In this document: positions 35,949 through 44,248 of the stretch, piece by piece
Layout of the letters: the number at the start of each line of letters is the position of its first letter
Position numbering within the stretch: position 1 is the first letter of the stretch
Assembly (NCBI RefSeq): GCF_042652085.1
Contig: NZ_JBHSJF010000006.1
Span: forward strand, 124,001 to 188,000
Length of the DNA stretch: 64,000 nucleotides
Source of the DNA: Flaviflagellibacter deserti
Lineage (GTDB): Bacteria > Pseudomonadota > Alphaproteobacteria > Rhizobiales > Methylopilaceae
Direction of reading: 5' to 3'
Translations under genes and position numbers: made by a program
The notes under the pieces: generated by a model
Told to the model about the DNA's origin: nothing
Seen by the model: the letters and a program-made list of their open reading frames with translations, nothing else
Databases searched by the model: none

Positions 35949-36992
35949 ATGGATATTCTGATCGTCGAAGACAACACTTCCACCCGTCAGCTGCTCGCAA
36001 AGCTGAGCGAACAGTCCGAAGCCTCCCGGGTGGTATCGTTCGACCACCCGGTCAATGCACTCGAGTATGCCCGCACGCACGAAGTGGGCATCGCCTTGGT
36101 CGATTATGCGCTGCCGGAGATGAATGGCGTGGAGCTCATCCACGCCCTGAAGCAGGACAATCGCACACGCGACATTCCGATCGTCATGGTCACCGCCCGC
36201 AACGAGCGCGAAATTCGGATCGCCGCGATCGATGCCGGCGCGACCGATTTCCTTCTGAAGCCGTTGGAGCCGACGATCATCCACGCCCGGCTTCGCAATC
36301 TGATGGCACTTCGCCGCGCGCATCTCGACCTGCAAAATCGCTCCGAGGCATTGGCCCGCGAAGTCGAGGTCGCGACGCAGACCATCGTCGACCGCGAGCA
36401 TGAGCTCGTTCTGCGGCTAGCCCGCGCCGCCGAATGCCGGGATTTTGCGACCGGCGACCATCTCGACCGCGTCGCGCATGCATCCCGCCAGATCGCGATT
36501 CGCCTCGGCCTGCCGTCGCGTTTCTGCAACGACGTGTACTGGGCATCGCCCATGCACGATATCGGCAAGCTGTCGGTTCCGGATTCGGTTCTGCTGAAGC
36601 CCGGTCCACTGACGCCGGAAGAGCGTCTCGTCATGCAGGAACATACGACAGCCGGCGCCAAGCTTCTGGCCGGCAGCGGCATTCCTCTGCTCGATGTAGC
36701 GGCCCGCATTGCGCTGTCGCACCACGAGCGCTTCGACGGGCGCGGCTATCCGCATGGCCTTGCAGGAGAGAAGATCCCTCTTGAGGCCCGCATCGTCGCC
36801 GTCGCTGACGTTTTCGATGCTTTGACCTCCAAGCGTCCCTACAAGGACGCCTGGAGCATCGAGGAGGCGCTCGACTTCGTCGCGGACAATCGCGGCACGC
36901 ATTTTGATCCGAATTGCGTCGATGCGTTCCTTGCCGAGGCGCCGCCACGGCAGCAGAGCATCGGCGCCCGGCTCGCCCTTCCGACCGCCTGA
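35949..36992 (+). CDS. Response regulator with HD-GYP phosphodiesterase domain
   Basis: A 347-residue two-domain protein. The receiver (1-120) has the acidic pocket and phospho-acceptor Asp52 in ALVDYALPEMNG and Lys in LLKPLEP. The HD-GYP output domain (about 150-340) has HDIGK (His203-Asp204) and GRGYP (about 265-269), with HHERFDGRG. Such proteins hydrolyse cyclic di-GMP when activated by a partner histidine kinase. No kinase is adjacent, so it is an orphan regulator. It converges with the kdgF-like gene, with 3 bases between stops. Confidence 0.93.
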   Translation: MDILIVEDNTSTRQLLAKLSEQSEASRVVSFDHPVNALEYARTHEVGIALVDYALPEMNGVELIHALKQDNRTRDIPIVMVTARNEREIRIAAIDAGATDFLLKPLEPTIIHARLRNLMALRRAHLDLQNRSEALAREVEVATQTIVDREHELVLRLARAAECRDFATGDHLDRVAHASRQIAIRLGLPSRFCNDVYWASPMHDIGKLSVPDSVLLKPGPLTPEERLVMQEHTTAGAKLLAGSGIPLLDVAARIALSHHERFDGRGYPHGLAGEKIPLEARIVAVADVFDALTSKRPYKDAWSIEEALDFVADNRGTHFDPNCVDAFLAEAPPRQQSIGARLALPTA

Positions 36993-36995
36993 GCG

Positions 36996-37328
36996 TCAGA
37001 CGAATTCTTCGCGCATCGGCGTGAAGACATCGACGAGGACGCCTGCTTCCTTCGCCACCACACCGTGGATTTCGTTCGATGGGACGAGAAAGCAGTCGCC
37101 CGCGGTCAGGTGCTGGGTCTTGCCCGAAATTGTCACGTCGAAGGCGCCGCTCTCGATCAGCGTGCACTGGACGTGCACGTGCTGGTGCAGCGAGCCGACC
37201 GCGCCCTTCTCGAAGGCGACACGGACCATCATGATCCCGTCGTTGTAGCCGAGGACCTTGCGCTTCACGCCGGGTTCGGTCGGCGTCCAGGGCAGGGCGG
37301 ATTCTTGGATGAAGGCGTCGCCTTTCAT
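36996..37328 (-). CDS. kdgF: Cupin protein, KdgF-like (unsaturated uronate linearisation)
   Basis: A 110-residue single cupin. The metal-binding motif is seen in LHQHVHVQCTLIESG (His-x-His-x-x-x-Gln/Glu-type) and later IHGVVAKEAG. KdgF enzymes open 4,5-unsaturated galacturonate or mannuronate to the linear 5-keto-4-deoxyuronate used by KduI. The match in length, layout (VKRKVLGYNDGIMMVRVAFEKGA) and its position directly after kduI-kduD supports this, though small cupins are hard to assign by sequence alone. Last gene of the TRAP-kdu operon. Confidence 0.75.
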   Translation of the reverse strand: MKGDAFIQESALPWTPTEPGVKRKVLGYNDGIMMVRVAFEKGAVGSLHQHVHVQCTLIESGAFDVTISGKTQHLTAGDCFLVPSNEIHGVVAKEAGVLVDVFTPMREEFV

Positions 37329-37345
37329 GGTCTGTCCTTTCGAGA

Positions 37346-38104
37346 TCAGCGCGCGAGCCAGCCGCCGTCGACGGGCAAGGTAATGCCGTGGACGTAGTCG
37401 GAGGCCCGTGAGGCAAGGAAGACGGCCGCGCCGCCGATGTCGGACGGCTCACCCCAGCGGCCCGCGGGAATGCGGCCGAGGATCGCCGAATTGCGATCCG
37501 CATCCTCGCGCAGCGCCTGGGTGTTGTTGGTCGAGAAATAGCCGGGCGCGATGGCGTTGACGTTGATGCCCTTGGCCGCCCATTCGCAGGCGAGAAGCTT
37601 GGTCAGGCCGGCAAGGCCGCTCTTGCTCGCGGTGTATGACGCGACCCGGATCCCGCCCTGGAAGGAGAGCAGGGAGGCGATGTTGATGATCTTCCCGCCG
37701 CGCCCGTCGGTCAGCATGCTCTGGGCTGTCGCCTGGGAGAGGAAGAAGGCGGCCTTCAGGTTGACGTCGATCACCGCGTCCCAGTCCGCCTCAGTGAAAT
37801 CGAGCGCGTCGGCGCGGCGGATGATGCCGGCATTGTTGACGAGCACGTCGATGCGGCCCGTGACCTTGAGCGCTTCCGATACGATGTGCGCCACAGGCTC
37901 CGTCGACCCAAGATCCGCCGCCACAGCCTGAAAGGTCACCTTGTGCGGTGCGATCAGCTCCGCCGTGTCGTTCATCGACGAGCGGCCGACGGCGACGATG
38001 TTCGCGCCGGCCTCCGCCAATGCGACCGCAATGCCCTGGCCGATGCCGGTATTGGCTCCGGTGATGACAGCCGTCTTGCCCCTAAGATCGAAGAGCGAGG
38101 TCAC
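37346..38104 (-). CDS. kduD: 2-dehydro-3-deoxy-D-gluconate 5-dehydrogenase
   Basis: Short-chain dehydrogenase (252 residues) converting 2,5-diketo-3-deoxygluconate to 2-keto-3-deoxygluconate with NAD(P)H. The cofactor motif is TGANTGIGQGIA, the catalytic Tyr-x-x-x-Lys is YTASKSG, and the upstream Ser is in INIASLLSFQGG. KduD-type sequence (LFDLRGKTAVITG start, NTQALREDADRNSAILGRIP) supports the call. The start is GTG at 38104, overlapping the kduI stop as GTGA, so the two are translationally coupled. The open frame continuing upstream is the kduI shadow. Confidence 0.93.
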   Translation of the reverse strand: MTSLFDLRGKTAVITGANTGIGQGIAVALAEAGANIVAVGRSSMNDTAELIAPHKVTFQAVAADLGSTEPVAHIVSEALKVTGRIDVLVNNAGIIRRADALDFTEADWDAVIDVNLKAAFFLSQATAQSMLTDGRGGKIINIASLLSFQGGIRVASYTASKSGLAGLTKLLACEWAAKGINVNAIAPGYFSTNNTQALREDADRNSAILGRIPAGRWGEPSDIGGAAVFLASRASDYVHGITLPVDGGWLAR

Positions 38105-38940
38105 CTCAGCGCCTCCATCGGCACCGGGTCCATGTCGGTGTAGTCGATATTGTCGCCGCCCATGCCCCAGATGAAGGTGTAGGCGCTGGTGCCGACGCCG
38201 GAATGGACAGACCACGGCGGCGACAGAATCGCCTGCTCGTTGGCGACGACGAGATGGCGCGTCTCCGACGGTTCGCCCATCAGATGGATGACGCGGGCGG
38301 AGTCCGGCACGTCGAAGTAGAAATAGACCTCCGAGCGACGGTCGTGAACGTGGCTCGGCATCGTGTTCCAGATATTGCCGGGTTCGAGCTGGGTCATGCC
38401 CATCACGAGCTGGCTCGTCGTGCAGACGTCCGGATGGATCATCTGGTAGATCGTCCGCTTGTTCGCGGTCTCCTGCGCGCCGAGCTCCATCTTCCTGGCG
38501 TCGGCCGCCGAGACGAGCTTGGTATCGTAGCGGGCATGCGCCGGCGTGCTAAGCAGATAGAAGCGGGCCGGGTCGCTGGCGCTGTCCGAGCGAAAGCGGA
38601 CGGTCTCGGTCTCCTTGGCGATATAGAGCGCGTCGCGCGACTTCAGCGCATAGGCGATGCCGTCCACCTCGACCTTGCCCGGACCGCCGACATTAAAGAC
38701 GCCGAGTTCGCGCCGGTCGAGGAAGTTCGGCGAGCCGATGGTCGCCTTGTCGCTCTGGAGTTCCAGAGGAGCGTCGGTTGGGCAGGCGCCGCCGACGATG
38801 AAGCGTTCGATATGGCTGTAGGTCAGTAGGATCTTGCCCGGCGAGAACAGGTTCTCGATCAGGAAATGGCGCCGGAGTGCATCCGTGTCGAAGCCTTTGA
38901 CGGCATCGGGATGGCAGACATGGCGGACATCAATGGTCAT
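38101..38940 (-). CDS. kduI: 5-dehydro-4-deoxy-D-glucuronate isomerase
   Basis: Zinc enzyme (279 residues, the usual length) isomerising 5-keto-4-deoxyuronate to 2,5-diketo-3-deoxygluconate. The double-cupin fold carries zinc ligands in MPSHVHDRRSEVYFYF. Family stretches include ENLFSPGKILLTYSHIERFI, VGGACPT and the C-terminal WGMGGDN. It lies 35 bases after the TRAP large permease and overlaps kduD. In this pathway it receives products of unsaturated uronates, normally made by pectate, alginate or heparin lyases. Confidence 0.95.
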   Translation of the reverse strand: MTIDVRHVCHPDAVKGFDTDALRRHFLIENLFSPGKILLTYSHIERFIVGGACPTDAPLELQSDKATIGSPNFLDRRELGVFNVGGPGKVEVDGIAYALKSRDALYIAKETETVRFRSDSASDPARFYLLSTPAHARYDTKLVSAADARKMELGAQETANKRTIYQMIHPDVCTTSQLVMGMTQLEPGNIWNTMPSHVHDRRSEVYFYFDVPDSARVIHLMGEPSETRHLVVANEQAILSPPWSVHSGVGTSAYTFIWGMGGDNIDYTDMDPVPMEALR

Positions 38941-38975
38941 TGCGATCTCGATCTATGTGGGGACGGAAAGTGCGC

Positions 38976-40259
38976 TCAGTGGTGGAACAGGCTCGGAAGC
39001 CAGAGCGAGAGCGCCGGGATGTAGGTGATGAGAAGCAGCACGAAGACGCTGGCGCCGAGGAACGGCCAGATCGTCTTCATCACCTCGCCGATACTGATCT
39101 TGCCGACCGCGCAGCCGACAAACAGCACCGAGCCAACGGGCGGGGTGTTGAGGCCGATGCCGGCGTTGAGGATCAGGATCACACCGAAATGGATCGGGTC
39201 GATGCCGAATGCGGAGACGACCGGAAGGAAGATCGGCGTGCAGATGATCACCATCGGCGCCATGTCCATGAAGGTGCCGAGAACGAGCAAGATGATGTTG
39301 ATCATCATCAGGATGACGATGGGATGGTCGGACACCGATTGCATCGCCGCGATCGTCGCCTGCGGAACCTGAAGGAACGCCATCAGCCAGCCGAATGCGG
39401 AGGCACAGCCGATGACGAGCAGCACCATGGATGTGGTGCGGACCGCGCCGAGGGTGGCCTCGATGAAATCCTTCCAGGTCAGTTCGCGATAGACAAGAGT
39501 CGTCACGAGCAGGGCGTAGAAAACCGCGATGCACGAGCTCTCCGTCGCGGTGAAGACACCGGAACGGACGCCGCCAAAGATGATGAAGATCAGGCACAGG
39601 CCGGGGAATGCGGCGAGGAGATAGGTGCCGACGGCCGCGATGCCCGGGAACGAGCCGGAGGGATAGCCTCGGCGGACTGCGACCCAATAGGCGGTGAGCA
39701 TCAGCGCCGCAGCAAGCAACAGGCCGGGGATGATGCCCGCGGTGAAAAGGTCGGCGACCGAAACGGTGCCGCCGGCCGCGATCGAATAAAGGATCATGTT
39801 GTGCGATGGCGGGATCAGCAGCGCGATGATCGCCGCGTTGACGGTCACGTTAACTGCATAATCCTTGCCGTAGCCCCGCTTTTCCATCTGCGGGATCATG
39901 ATCCCGCCGACAGCCGATGCGTCGGCGATGGCCGAGCCCGAGACACCGCCGAGGAAGGTGGAGGCGAGGACGTTCACCTGGCCGAGGCCGCCGCGCAGGT
40001 GACCGACGAGGCTCGCCGCGAAGCGGATCAGACGCTCGGCGATACCACCGCGCACCATGAGGTCGCCGGCATAGATGAAGAAGGGGATCGCGATCATCGA
40101 GAATGCGTTCATTCCCGAATTGATCTGCTGGAAAACCACCATGGGCGGCAGGCCCATGTACAAAACGGTCGCAAGGGAGGCGATGCCGAGACAGAAGGCC
40201 ACCGGTACTCCGATGACGATCAGGACCGAGAAGACGCCGAAGAGAATCCAGAGTTCCAT
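38976..40259 (-). CDS. TRAP transporter large permease (DctM type)
   Basis: A 427-residue inner-membrane subunit with about twelve hydrophobic segments, catalysing sodium-coupled uptake of the ligand delivered by the binding protein. DctM signatures are IPFFIYAGDLMVRGGIAERL, LGGVSGSAIADASAVGG and GIGLNTPPVGSVLF. It begins 4 bases after dctQ ends. Association with kduI, kduD and kdgF implies a uronate or unsaturated-uronate ligand (inference from context). Confidence 0.94.
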   Translation of the reverse strand: MELWILFGVFSVLIVIGVPVAFCLGIASLATVLYMGLPPMVVFQQINSGMNAFSMIAIPFFIYAGDLMVRGGIAERLIRFAASLVGHLRGGLGQVNVLASTFLGGVSGSAIADASAVGGIMIPQMEKRGYGKDYAVNVTVNAAIIALLIPPSHNMILYSIAAGGTVSVADLFTAGIIPGLLLAAALMLTAYWVAVRRGYPSGSFPGIAAVGTYLLAAFPGLCLIFIIFGGVRSGVFTATESSCIAVFYALLVTTLVYRELTWKDFIEATLGAVRTTSMVLLVIGCASAFGWLMAFLQVPQATIAAMQSVSDHPIVILMMINIILLVLGTFMDMAPMVIICTPIFLPVVSAFGIDPIHFGVILILNAGIGLNTPPVGSVLFVGCAVGKISIGEVMKTIWPFLGASVFVLLLITYIPALSLWLPSLFHH

Positions 40260-40263
40260 CGGC

Positions 40264-40800
40264 CTACTCCTGGACAACGACAAGGTGAGGTTGATCGGGT
40301 TCGACCATCGGCACCTGCTCATCAGCGATGAGAAGGCGGGCGAGCTTTTCCAGCGAGAAGAGCGCGATGAGGCCACCGCCGATGGCGAGGGGAAGGTAGT
40401 CCATGCCCTGGGGGATCGGCAGGCCGGCCATGTTCGACGACCATGTATCGACAGTCATGATCCAGCCGAACCACGACATCGCTAGGCCGAAGCCGGCGAC
40501 CAGAATCTCGCCGACGGCGAGCATGACGCGGCGGAGCGGAGCAGGCGAATAGTGCAGGATCGTCTCGAAGCCGAGATGCGAGCCTTCGCGGACGCCGACG
40601 GCCGATCCGAGCAGGATGAACCAGCTCATCAGGAGCAGCGACGCCGGCTCCGTCCAACTGGGAGAGTCGTTCATCACATAGCGGCCGAAGACCTGCCAGC
40701 CGACGAACAGGGTCATGAGGACAAGTCCGATGCCCGACAGCCAGAGCGCGGCCCTGCTCAGCATCGACAACAAATCCGGGATCATCTTGAGTTTGGTCAC
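40264..40800 (-). CDS. TRAP transporter small permease (DctQ type)
   Basis: A 178-residue four-helix membrane subunit (about 10-35, 50-75, 90-115, 130-155) with the DctQ pattern FVGWQVFGRYVMND and SWTEPASLLLMSWFILLGSA. The start is probably GTG at 40800, placed 6 bases after GGAGT; an ATG at 40785 lacks a Shine-Dalgarno site. A strong hairpin separates it from dctP upstream. The longer frame upstream is the dctP shadow. Confidence 0.9.
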   Translation of the reverse strand: MTKLKMIPDLLSMLSRAALWLSGIGLVLMTLFVGWQVFGRYVMNDSPSWTEPASLLLMSWFILLGSAVGVREGSHLGFETILHYSPAPLRRVMLAVGEILVAGFGLAMSWFGWIMTVDTWSSNMAGLPIPQGMDYLPLAIGGGLIALFSLEKLARLLIADEQVPMVEPDQPHLVVVQE

Positions 40801-40822
40801 GTCGGCACTCCGAATCCAAAAA

Positions 40823-40849
40823 TGCCGGACCGGCAAAGCCGGCCCGGCA
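40823..40849 (-). terminator. Intercistronic hairpin between dctP and dctQ
   Basis: TGCCGG-g-CCGGC-ttt-GCCGG-t-CCGGCA on the reverse strand makes an 11-bp stem with one mismatched pair and no U-run. It lies 10 bases after the dctP stop. Such hairpins protect the upstream message and let the binding protein be made in excess over the permease; partial termination is also possible. Confidence 0.6.
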
Positions 40850-40859
40850 GGCTGGGAGG

Positions 40860-41837
40860 TCAGTTGGTCGCCTGAATGCGGGCGACCATGTCCTTGAGTT
40901 TCGGATTGGTGACGTATTTGTCGTAGACGGGCTTCATCGCGTCGATGAACGCCTGCTTGTCGACCTCGTTGACCTGCGAGCCGGCCGCACGGACCTTCGC
41001 CTCCGAGGTCTTCTCGCGCGCTTCCCAGAGCTCGCGCATCTTGCCGACGGAGTCCTTGGCCGCCTGGCGGATCAGTTTCTGATCGTCCGGCGAGAGCTTG
41101 TCGTAGCTGATCTTCGACATCACGAAGACCTCGGGCGACATCGAATGCTCGGTCTTGGAATAGAACTTCGCCACTTCGGCGTGACGGAAGCTGTCGTAGC
41201 TCGGCCAATTGTTCTCGGCACCGTCAACAACGCCCGTCTGAATGGCCGAATAGACCTCACCCGCCGGCATCGGTGTGGCGTTGGCGCCAAGCGCTTTCAC
41301 GAGATCGATGAACAGGTCCGATTGCTGGACGCGGATCTTCAGCCCCTTCATGTCGGCCGGCGTGTTGATCGGGCGCTTGGAATTATAGAATGAGCGCGCG
41401 CCTGAATCGTAGAAGGCTAGGGCCACGAGACCATGCGGCTCGAACGCCTTGAGAATTTCGTCGCCGATCGGACCGTCCATGACTGCACGCATATGGACGA
41501 CAGATTTGAAGATGAACGGAAGCGCCGGAACGAAGGTTTCCGGGATTAGGTTGTTGAACGGCGCCATGTTGATACGGTTGAGATCGATAACGCCGAAGCG
41601 GGTCTGGTCGATCGTGTCCTTCTCCTGGCCGAGTTGCTGCGAGGGGAAGACCTGAACCTTGATCCGGCCATTGGTGCGCTGCTCAAGAAGCTGGCCGAAA
41701 TATTTGACCGCCCCGACGGTCGGATAGCCGTCCGGATGGATGTCGGCGGAGCGTAACGTGATGGTCTGTGCATGAGCGGCGGTCGTTGCGACGGATAGGG
41801 CAACGAACGCGCCGAAGAGGCTGCGTCTTGAGATCAT
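40860..41837 (-). CDS. TRAP transporter substrate-binding protein (DctP type)
   Basis: A 325-residue periplasmic protein, first gene of the TRAP-kdu operon. The signal peptide MISRRSLFGAFVALSVATTA is cleaved after AHA. DctP family features are HPDGYPTVGAVKYFGQLLEQ, RIKVQVFPSQQLGQEKD, the carboxylate-binding Arg in MKGLKIRVQQSDLF, and NNWPSYDSFRHAEVAKFYS. The conserved arginine recognises a carboxylate, consistent with a uronate. The start at 41837 is 109 bases from the divergent GntR gene. Confidence 0.93.
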   Translation of the reverse strand: MISRRSLFGAFVALSVATTAAHAQTITLRSADIHPDGYPTVGAVKYFGQLLEQRTNGRIKVQVFPSQQLGQEKDTIDQTRFGVIDLNRINMAPFNNLIPETFVPALPFIFKSVVHMRAVMDGPIGDEILKAFEPHGLVALAFYDSGARSFYNSKRPINTPADMKGLKIRVQQSDLFIDLVKALGANATPMPAGEVYSAIQTGVVDGAENNWPSYDSFRHAEVAKFYSKTEHSMSPEVFVMSKISYDKLSPDDQKLIRQAAKDSVGKMRELWEAREKTSEAKVRAAGSQVNEVDKQAFIDAMKPVYDKYVTNPKLKDMVARIQATN

Positions 41838-41922
41838 GGACTGTGTTCCTCCGCTGCGAGGTGCTCTCTGGCACCGCCTGTTGAAGGTTGGCCGCGGGCG
41901 GCAACCCGACGTCCTCCTTGCT

Positions 41923-41948
41923 ATTGGTATGGTAGTAGGAAATAGTAT
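41923..41948. promoter_or_regulatory. Candidate FCD-GntR operator, TRAP/GntR divergent promoter
   Basis: The sequence just before the GntR start contains ATTGGTAT (41923-41930), equal to one half of the UxuR/ExuR-type site ATTGGTATACCAAT, followed by GGTAGTA and TAGTAT. It is the only A/T-rich stretch in the divergent region. The site is incomplete as a palindrome, so the exact operator is uncertain. Confidence 0.4.
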
Positions 41949-42651
41949 GCAGAGCAATGGTGAGGTGTCTGTTTTGGACGAACGACGTACGGGCCTCCAT
42001 CAATCGGCCGCGCAACGCATCGAGGCGGAGCTGCGGCAGGGAATCATGACGCTCGAGCTGCGGCCGGGAGCGCGCCTCTCGGAACAGGACATCGCGCAGC
42101 GATACGGGGTGTCGCGCCAGCCGGTGCGCGAGGCGTTCATCGCTCTCTCCAATCGCCAGCTTGTGGAAATCCTGCCGCAGCGCGGCACGGTCATCGCCAA
42201 GATCACGGTGCGGAAGATGATGGAAGCGCGGTTCGTGCGCGAAGCCATCGAGACGGCGGTCGTCCGCCGCGCCTGCGCTTCGTTCGATCCGCAGAGCAGG
42301 CTTCGGATCGACGATCTGCTCGACATGCAGGAAAAGGTTGCCCGACGCGAGGATCACTCGACCTTCAAGCGCTACGATGAGCTGTTCCATCAGGAACTCG
42401 CCGAGGGCGTCGGCTGCCCGCTCGCCTGGCACACCGCGCAGGACATGAAGGCGCATATGGACCGCATCTGCCAGCTGACGTTGCCGGGCGCGGACGCGAT
42501 GCTGCCCCTGGTCGAGCAGCACCGTGCGATCATCGCCGCGATCGACGCCCGCAACGAGGACGCGGCGGCGGGAGCGATGAGTACGCATCTGAAGGAAATC
42601 CTGCGCGCGCTGCCCCGACTCGAAGCCGAGCACCCCGACCTGTTCGAATAG
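41947..42651 (+). CDS. GntR-family regulator, FCD type (near TRAP-kdu operon)
   Basis: A 234-residue FadR-like protein. The winged helix (about 18-85) contains LRPGARLSEQDIAQRYGVSR, QPVREAFIALSNRQLV and EILPQRGTVIAKI. The FCD effector domain follows, with metal-binding candidates in YDELFHQELAEGVGC, MKAHMDRICQL and EQHRAIIAAIDARN. The ATG at 41947 is 6-7 bases after TAGGAAA. Frame upstream to 41836 would overlap dctP and is rejected. It likely represses the divergent uronate operon; uronate regulators UxuR and ExuR belong to this subfamily. Confidence 0.92.
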   Translation: MQSNGEVSVLDERRTGLHQSAAQRIEAELRQGIMTLELRPGARLSEQDIAQRYGVSRQPVREAFIALSNRQLVEILPQRGTVIAKITVRKMMEARFVREAIETAVVRRACASFDPQSRLRIDDLLDMQEKVARREDHSTFKRYDELFHQELAEGVGCPLAWHTAQDMKAHMDRICQLTLPGADAMLPLVEQHRAIIAAIDARNEDAAAGAMSTHLKEILRALPRLEAEHPDLFE

Positions 42652-42662
42652 GCCGGGCCGGG

Positions 42663-43304
42663 TCATTTGGCACTCAACGCGGCCGCGGCCCGCGCCAGTT
42701 CGGTGATGCCGGCAAAATCCCGTTTGGCCACGGAATCGGCCGGGACGACCCAGGAGCCGCCGACGGCGCCGACATTCGGCAAAGCGAGATAAGCGGGAGC
42801 CTTGGCGGCATCGATGCCGCCGGTTGGACAGAAGGTGACGTCCTGCAGCACGGGCGCCCATGCCTTCAATACGCCCACGCCGCCGGACTGTTCGGCCGGA
42901 AAGAACTTCAGCACCCGGCGTCCGTGCTCGCGCAGACGCATGACTTCCGACGCCGTGACTGCCGCGTGCAACCAGGGCAGGACGAAATTCGCGCCGTCGC
43001 GAAGCAGCGCATCCGTACTGCCCGGCGACACCAGGAACCGGGCACCCGCGCGATGAGCTGCCTCGGCCTGCGCGATCCGGAGCACAGTCCCGGCTCCGAC
43101 CCAGGCGTCCGGAAATGCCTTCGCCAGAGCCTCGATAATCTCCAGCGCACGGGGCGTGCGCAGGGTGACCTCCAGTACGTCGAGCCCGCCCGCGACCAGC
43201 GCGCCGCTGACATCGATCGCTTCTTCCGGCGTCTCGAAGGTCAAAACCGGGATGACCGGTGCTCGGCCCAGCAATGCGAGAAGAGCTTTGTTGTGATCGG
43301 TCAT
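42663..43304 (-). CDS. eda: KDPG aldolase (2-dehydro-3-deoxy-phosphogluconate aldolase)
   Basis: Class I aldolase splitting KDPG to pyruvate and glyceraldehyde 3-phosphate. In the 213-residue protein the active-site residues fall at the same numbers as in E. coli Eda: Glu45 and Arg49 (EVTLRT), Thr73 (GAGTV), Pro94 (SPGST) and Schiff-base Lys133 (LKFFPAE), plus FCPTGGI and GGSWVVP. One oddity: the usual LPLLPGVAT loop reads LPWLHAAVT (109-117), replacing Pro-Gly by His-Ala without a length change. It overlaps kdgK by ATGA and ends the operon. Confidence 0.93.
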   Translation of the reverse strand: MTDHNKALLALLGRAPVIPVLTFETPEEAIDVSGALVAGGLDVLEVTLRTPRALEIIEALAKAFPDAWVGAGTVLRIAQAEAAHRAGARFLVSPGSTDALLRDGANFVLPWLHAAVTASEVMRLREHGRRVLKFFPAEQSGGVGVLKAWAPVLQDVTFCPTGGIDAAKAPAYLALPNVGAVGGSWVVPADSVAKRDFAGITELARAAAALSAK

Positions 43305-44248
43305 GATGCGTTCCGGGAAGCGGTTCGTTCGGTGAGGGCGGTCTCGACCTCCTGTCGGGTCGGCATGGGCGCGACGGCGCCGTGGCCTCGGGTCTGGAGC
43401 GCCGCCGCCGCATTGGCGTGACGGGCGGCGGTGAAGGGATCGCCGCTCCTGAGATATTCGGCGAGGAATGCGCCACCGAACGTGTCGCCGGCTCCGGAGG
43501 CATCCACCGCCTCGACCTTGATGCCGGGAACGACGCGCCGCTCGTCCGGCGTCGCGACCAGGCAGCCTTCGCTGCCGAGCGTCAGCGCGACGATCTTTGG
43601 GCCGAGACGAAGATAGAAATCGGCGATCTCGTCTGGCGTGTTCAGGCCGGTGAGCTGACGAGCATCGTCGAGGCCCGGGCGGGCGATGTCGGCATGGGCG
43701 ATGGCCTCGTGGATGATCGCGCGAGCCCGCTCCAGCGACCAGAGACGAAGTCTCAGGTTCGTGTCGTAAGAGATTAACGCACCTGCCGATTTTGCCTTCG
43801 CGATCGCGACGGAGACAGCGTCGCTCGCGCTCTCGCTGATCGCCTGGCTGATGCCGGAGACATGCAGGATTCGGGTGTCGGCAAGCAGGTTGGACGGCAA
43901 CTCGTCCGCCGTCATCAGGCTCGCCGCCGAGCCCGCGCGAGCATAGGTGAACTCGTGTCCGTCCGGTCTATAAGTGATGAAATAGACTCCCGTCCGCCCG
44001 TTCTGCCGGCTGATCACCGTCGAGCGGTCGATGCCTTCACGATCCCAGAGCGACAGGAAATCACGGCCGAACGTGTCGTCGCCGAGCGCGGTGAAGACTG
44101 CGACGTTCGCACCCTGCCGGGCGGCCGCGACCGCAACATTCATCGTGTCGCCGCCGAAGCCGGGAAGCATCATCCGCTCGTCGTTCCGCGTGACCTCGGC
44201 AAACTCCATCAGGGGTTCGCCGATGCAGAGGATGTCGAAGTTCTTCAA
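43301..44248 (-). CDS. kdgK: 2-keto-3-deoxygluconate kinase (PfkB family)
   Basis: Phosphorylates KDG to KDPG. The 315-residue ribokinase-fold protein has GGDTMNVAVAAARQG near the N terminus and the C-terminal PfkB signature DASGAGDTFGGAF with the catalytic Asp. The only start placed after the previous gene is TTG at 44248, overlapping the uxuB stop as TTGA; there is no ATG before FDILCIGEP. It is coupled at both ends (TTGA and ATGA). Phosphorylates the KDG made by UxuA, UxaA and KduD. Confidence 0.9.
   Translation of the reverse strand: MKNFDILCIGEPLMEFAEVTRNDERMMLPGFGGDTMNVAVAAARQGANVAVFTALGDDTFGRDFLSLWDREGIDRSTVISRQNGRTGVYFITYRPDGHEFTYARAGSAASLMTADELPSNLLADTRILHVSGISQAISESASDAVSVAIAKAKSAGALISYDTNLRLRLWSLERARAIIHEAIAHADIARPGLDDARQLTGLNTPDEIADFYLRLGPKIVALTLGSEGCLVATPDERRVVPGIKVEAVDASGAGDTFGGAFLAEYLRSGDPFTAARHANAAAALQTRGHGAVAPMPTRQEVETALTERTASRNAS

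Noticed and set aside
38940..40331. Plus-strand open frame of 463 codons opposite the TRAP permease
   Set aside because: Its composition (runs of Asp, His, Arg, Glu) is typical of the antisense of a GC-rich membrane-protein gene, and dctM on the other strand is certain.
40264..41208. Extended reading of the small TRAP permease to 314 codons
   Set aside because: The extra N-terminal part is the out-of-frame 3' half of dctP and covers the intercistronic hairpin.
42948..42990. Possible compensated frameshift in eda around the unusual LPWLHAAVT loop
   Set aside because: An ungapped alignment of the loop to typical Eda sequence keeps the same length, so simple substitutions explain it.
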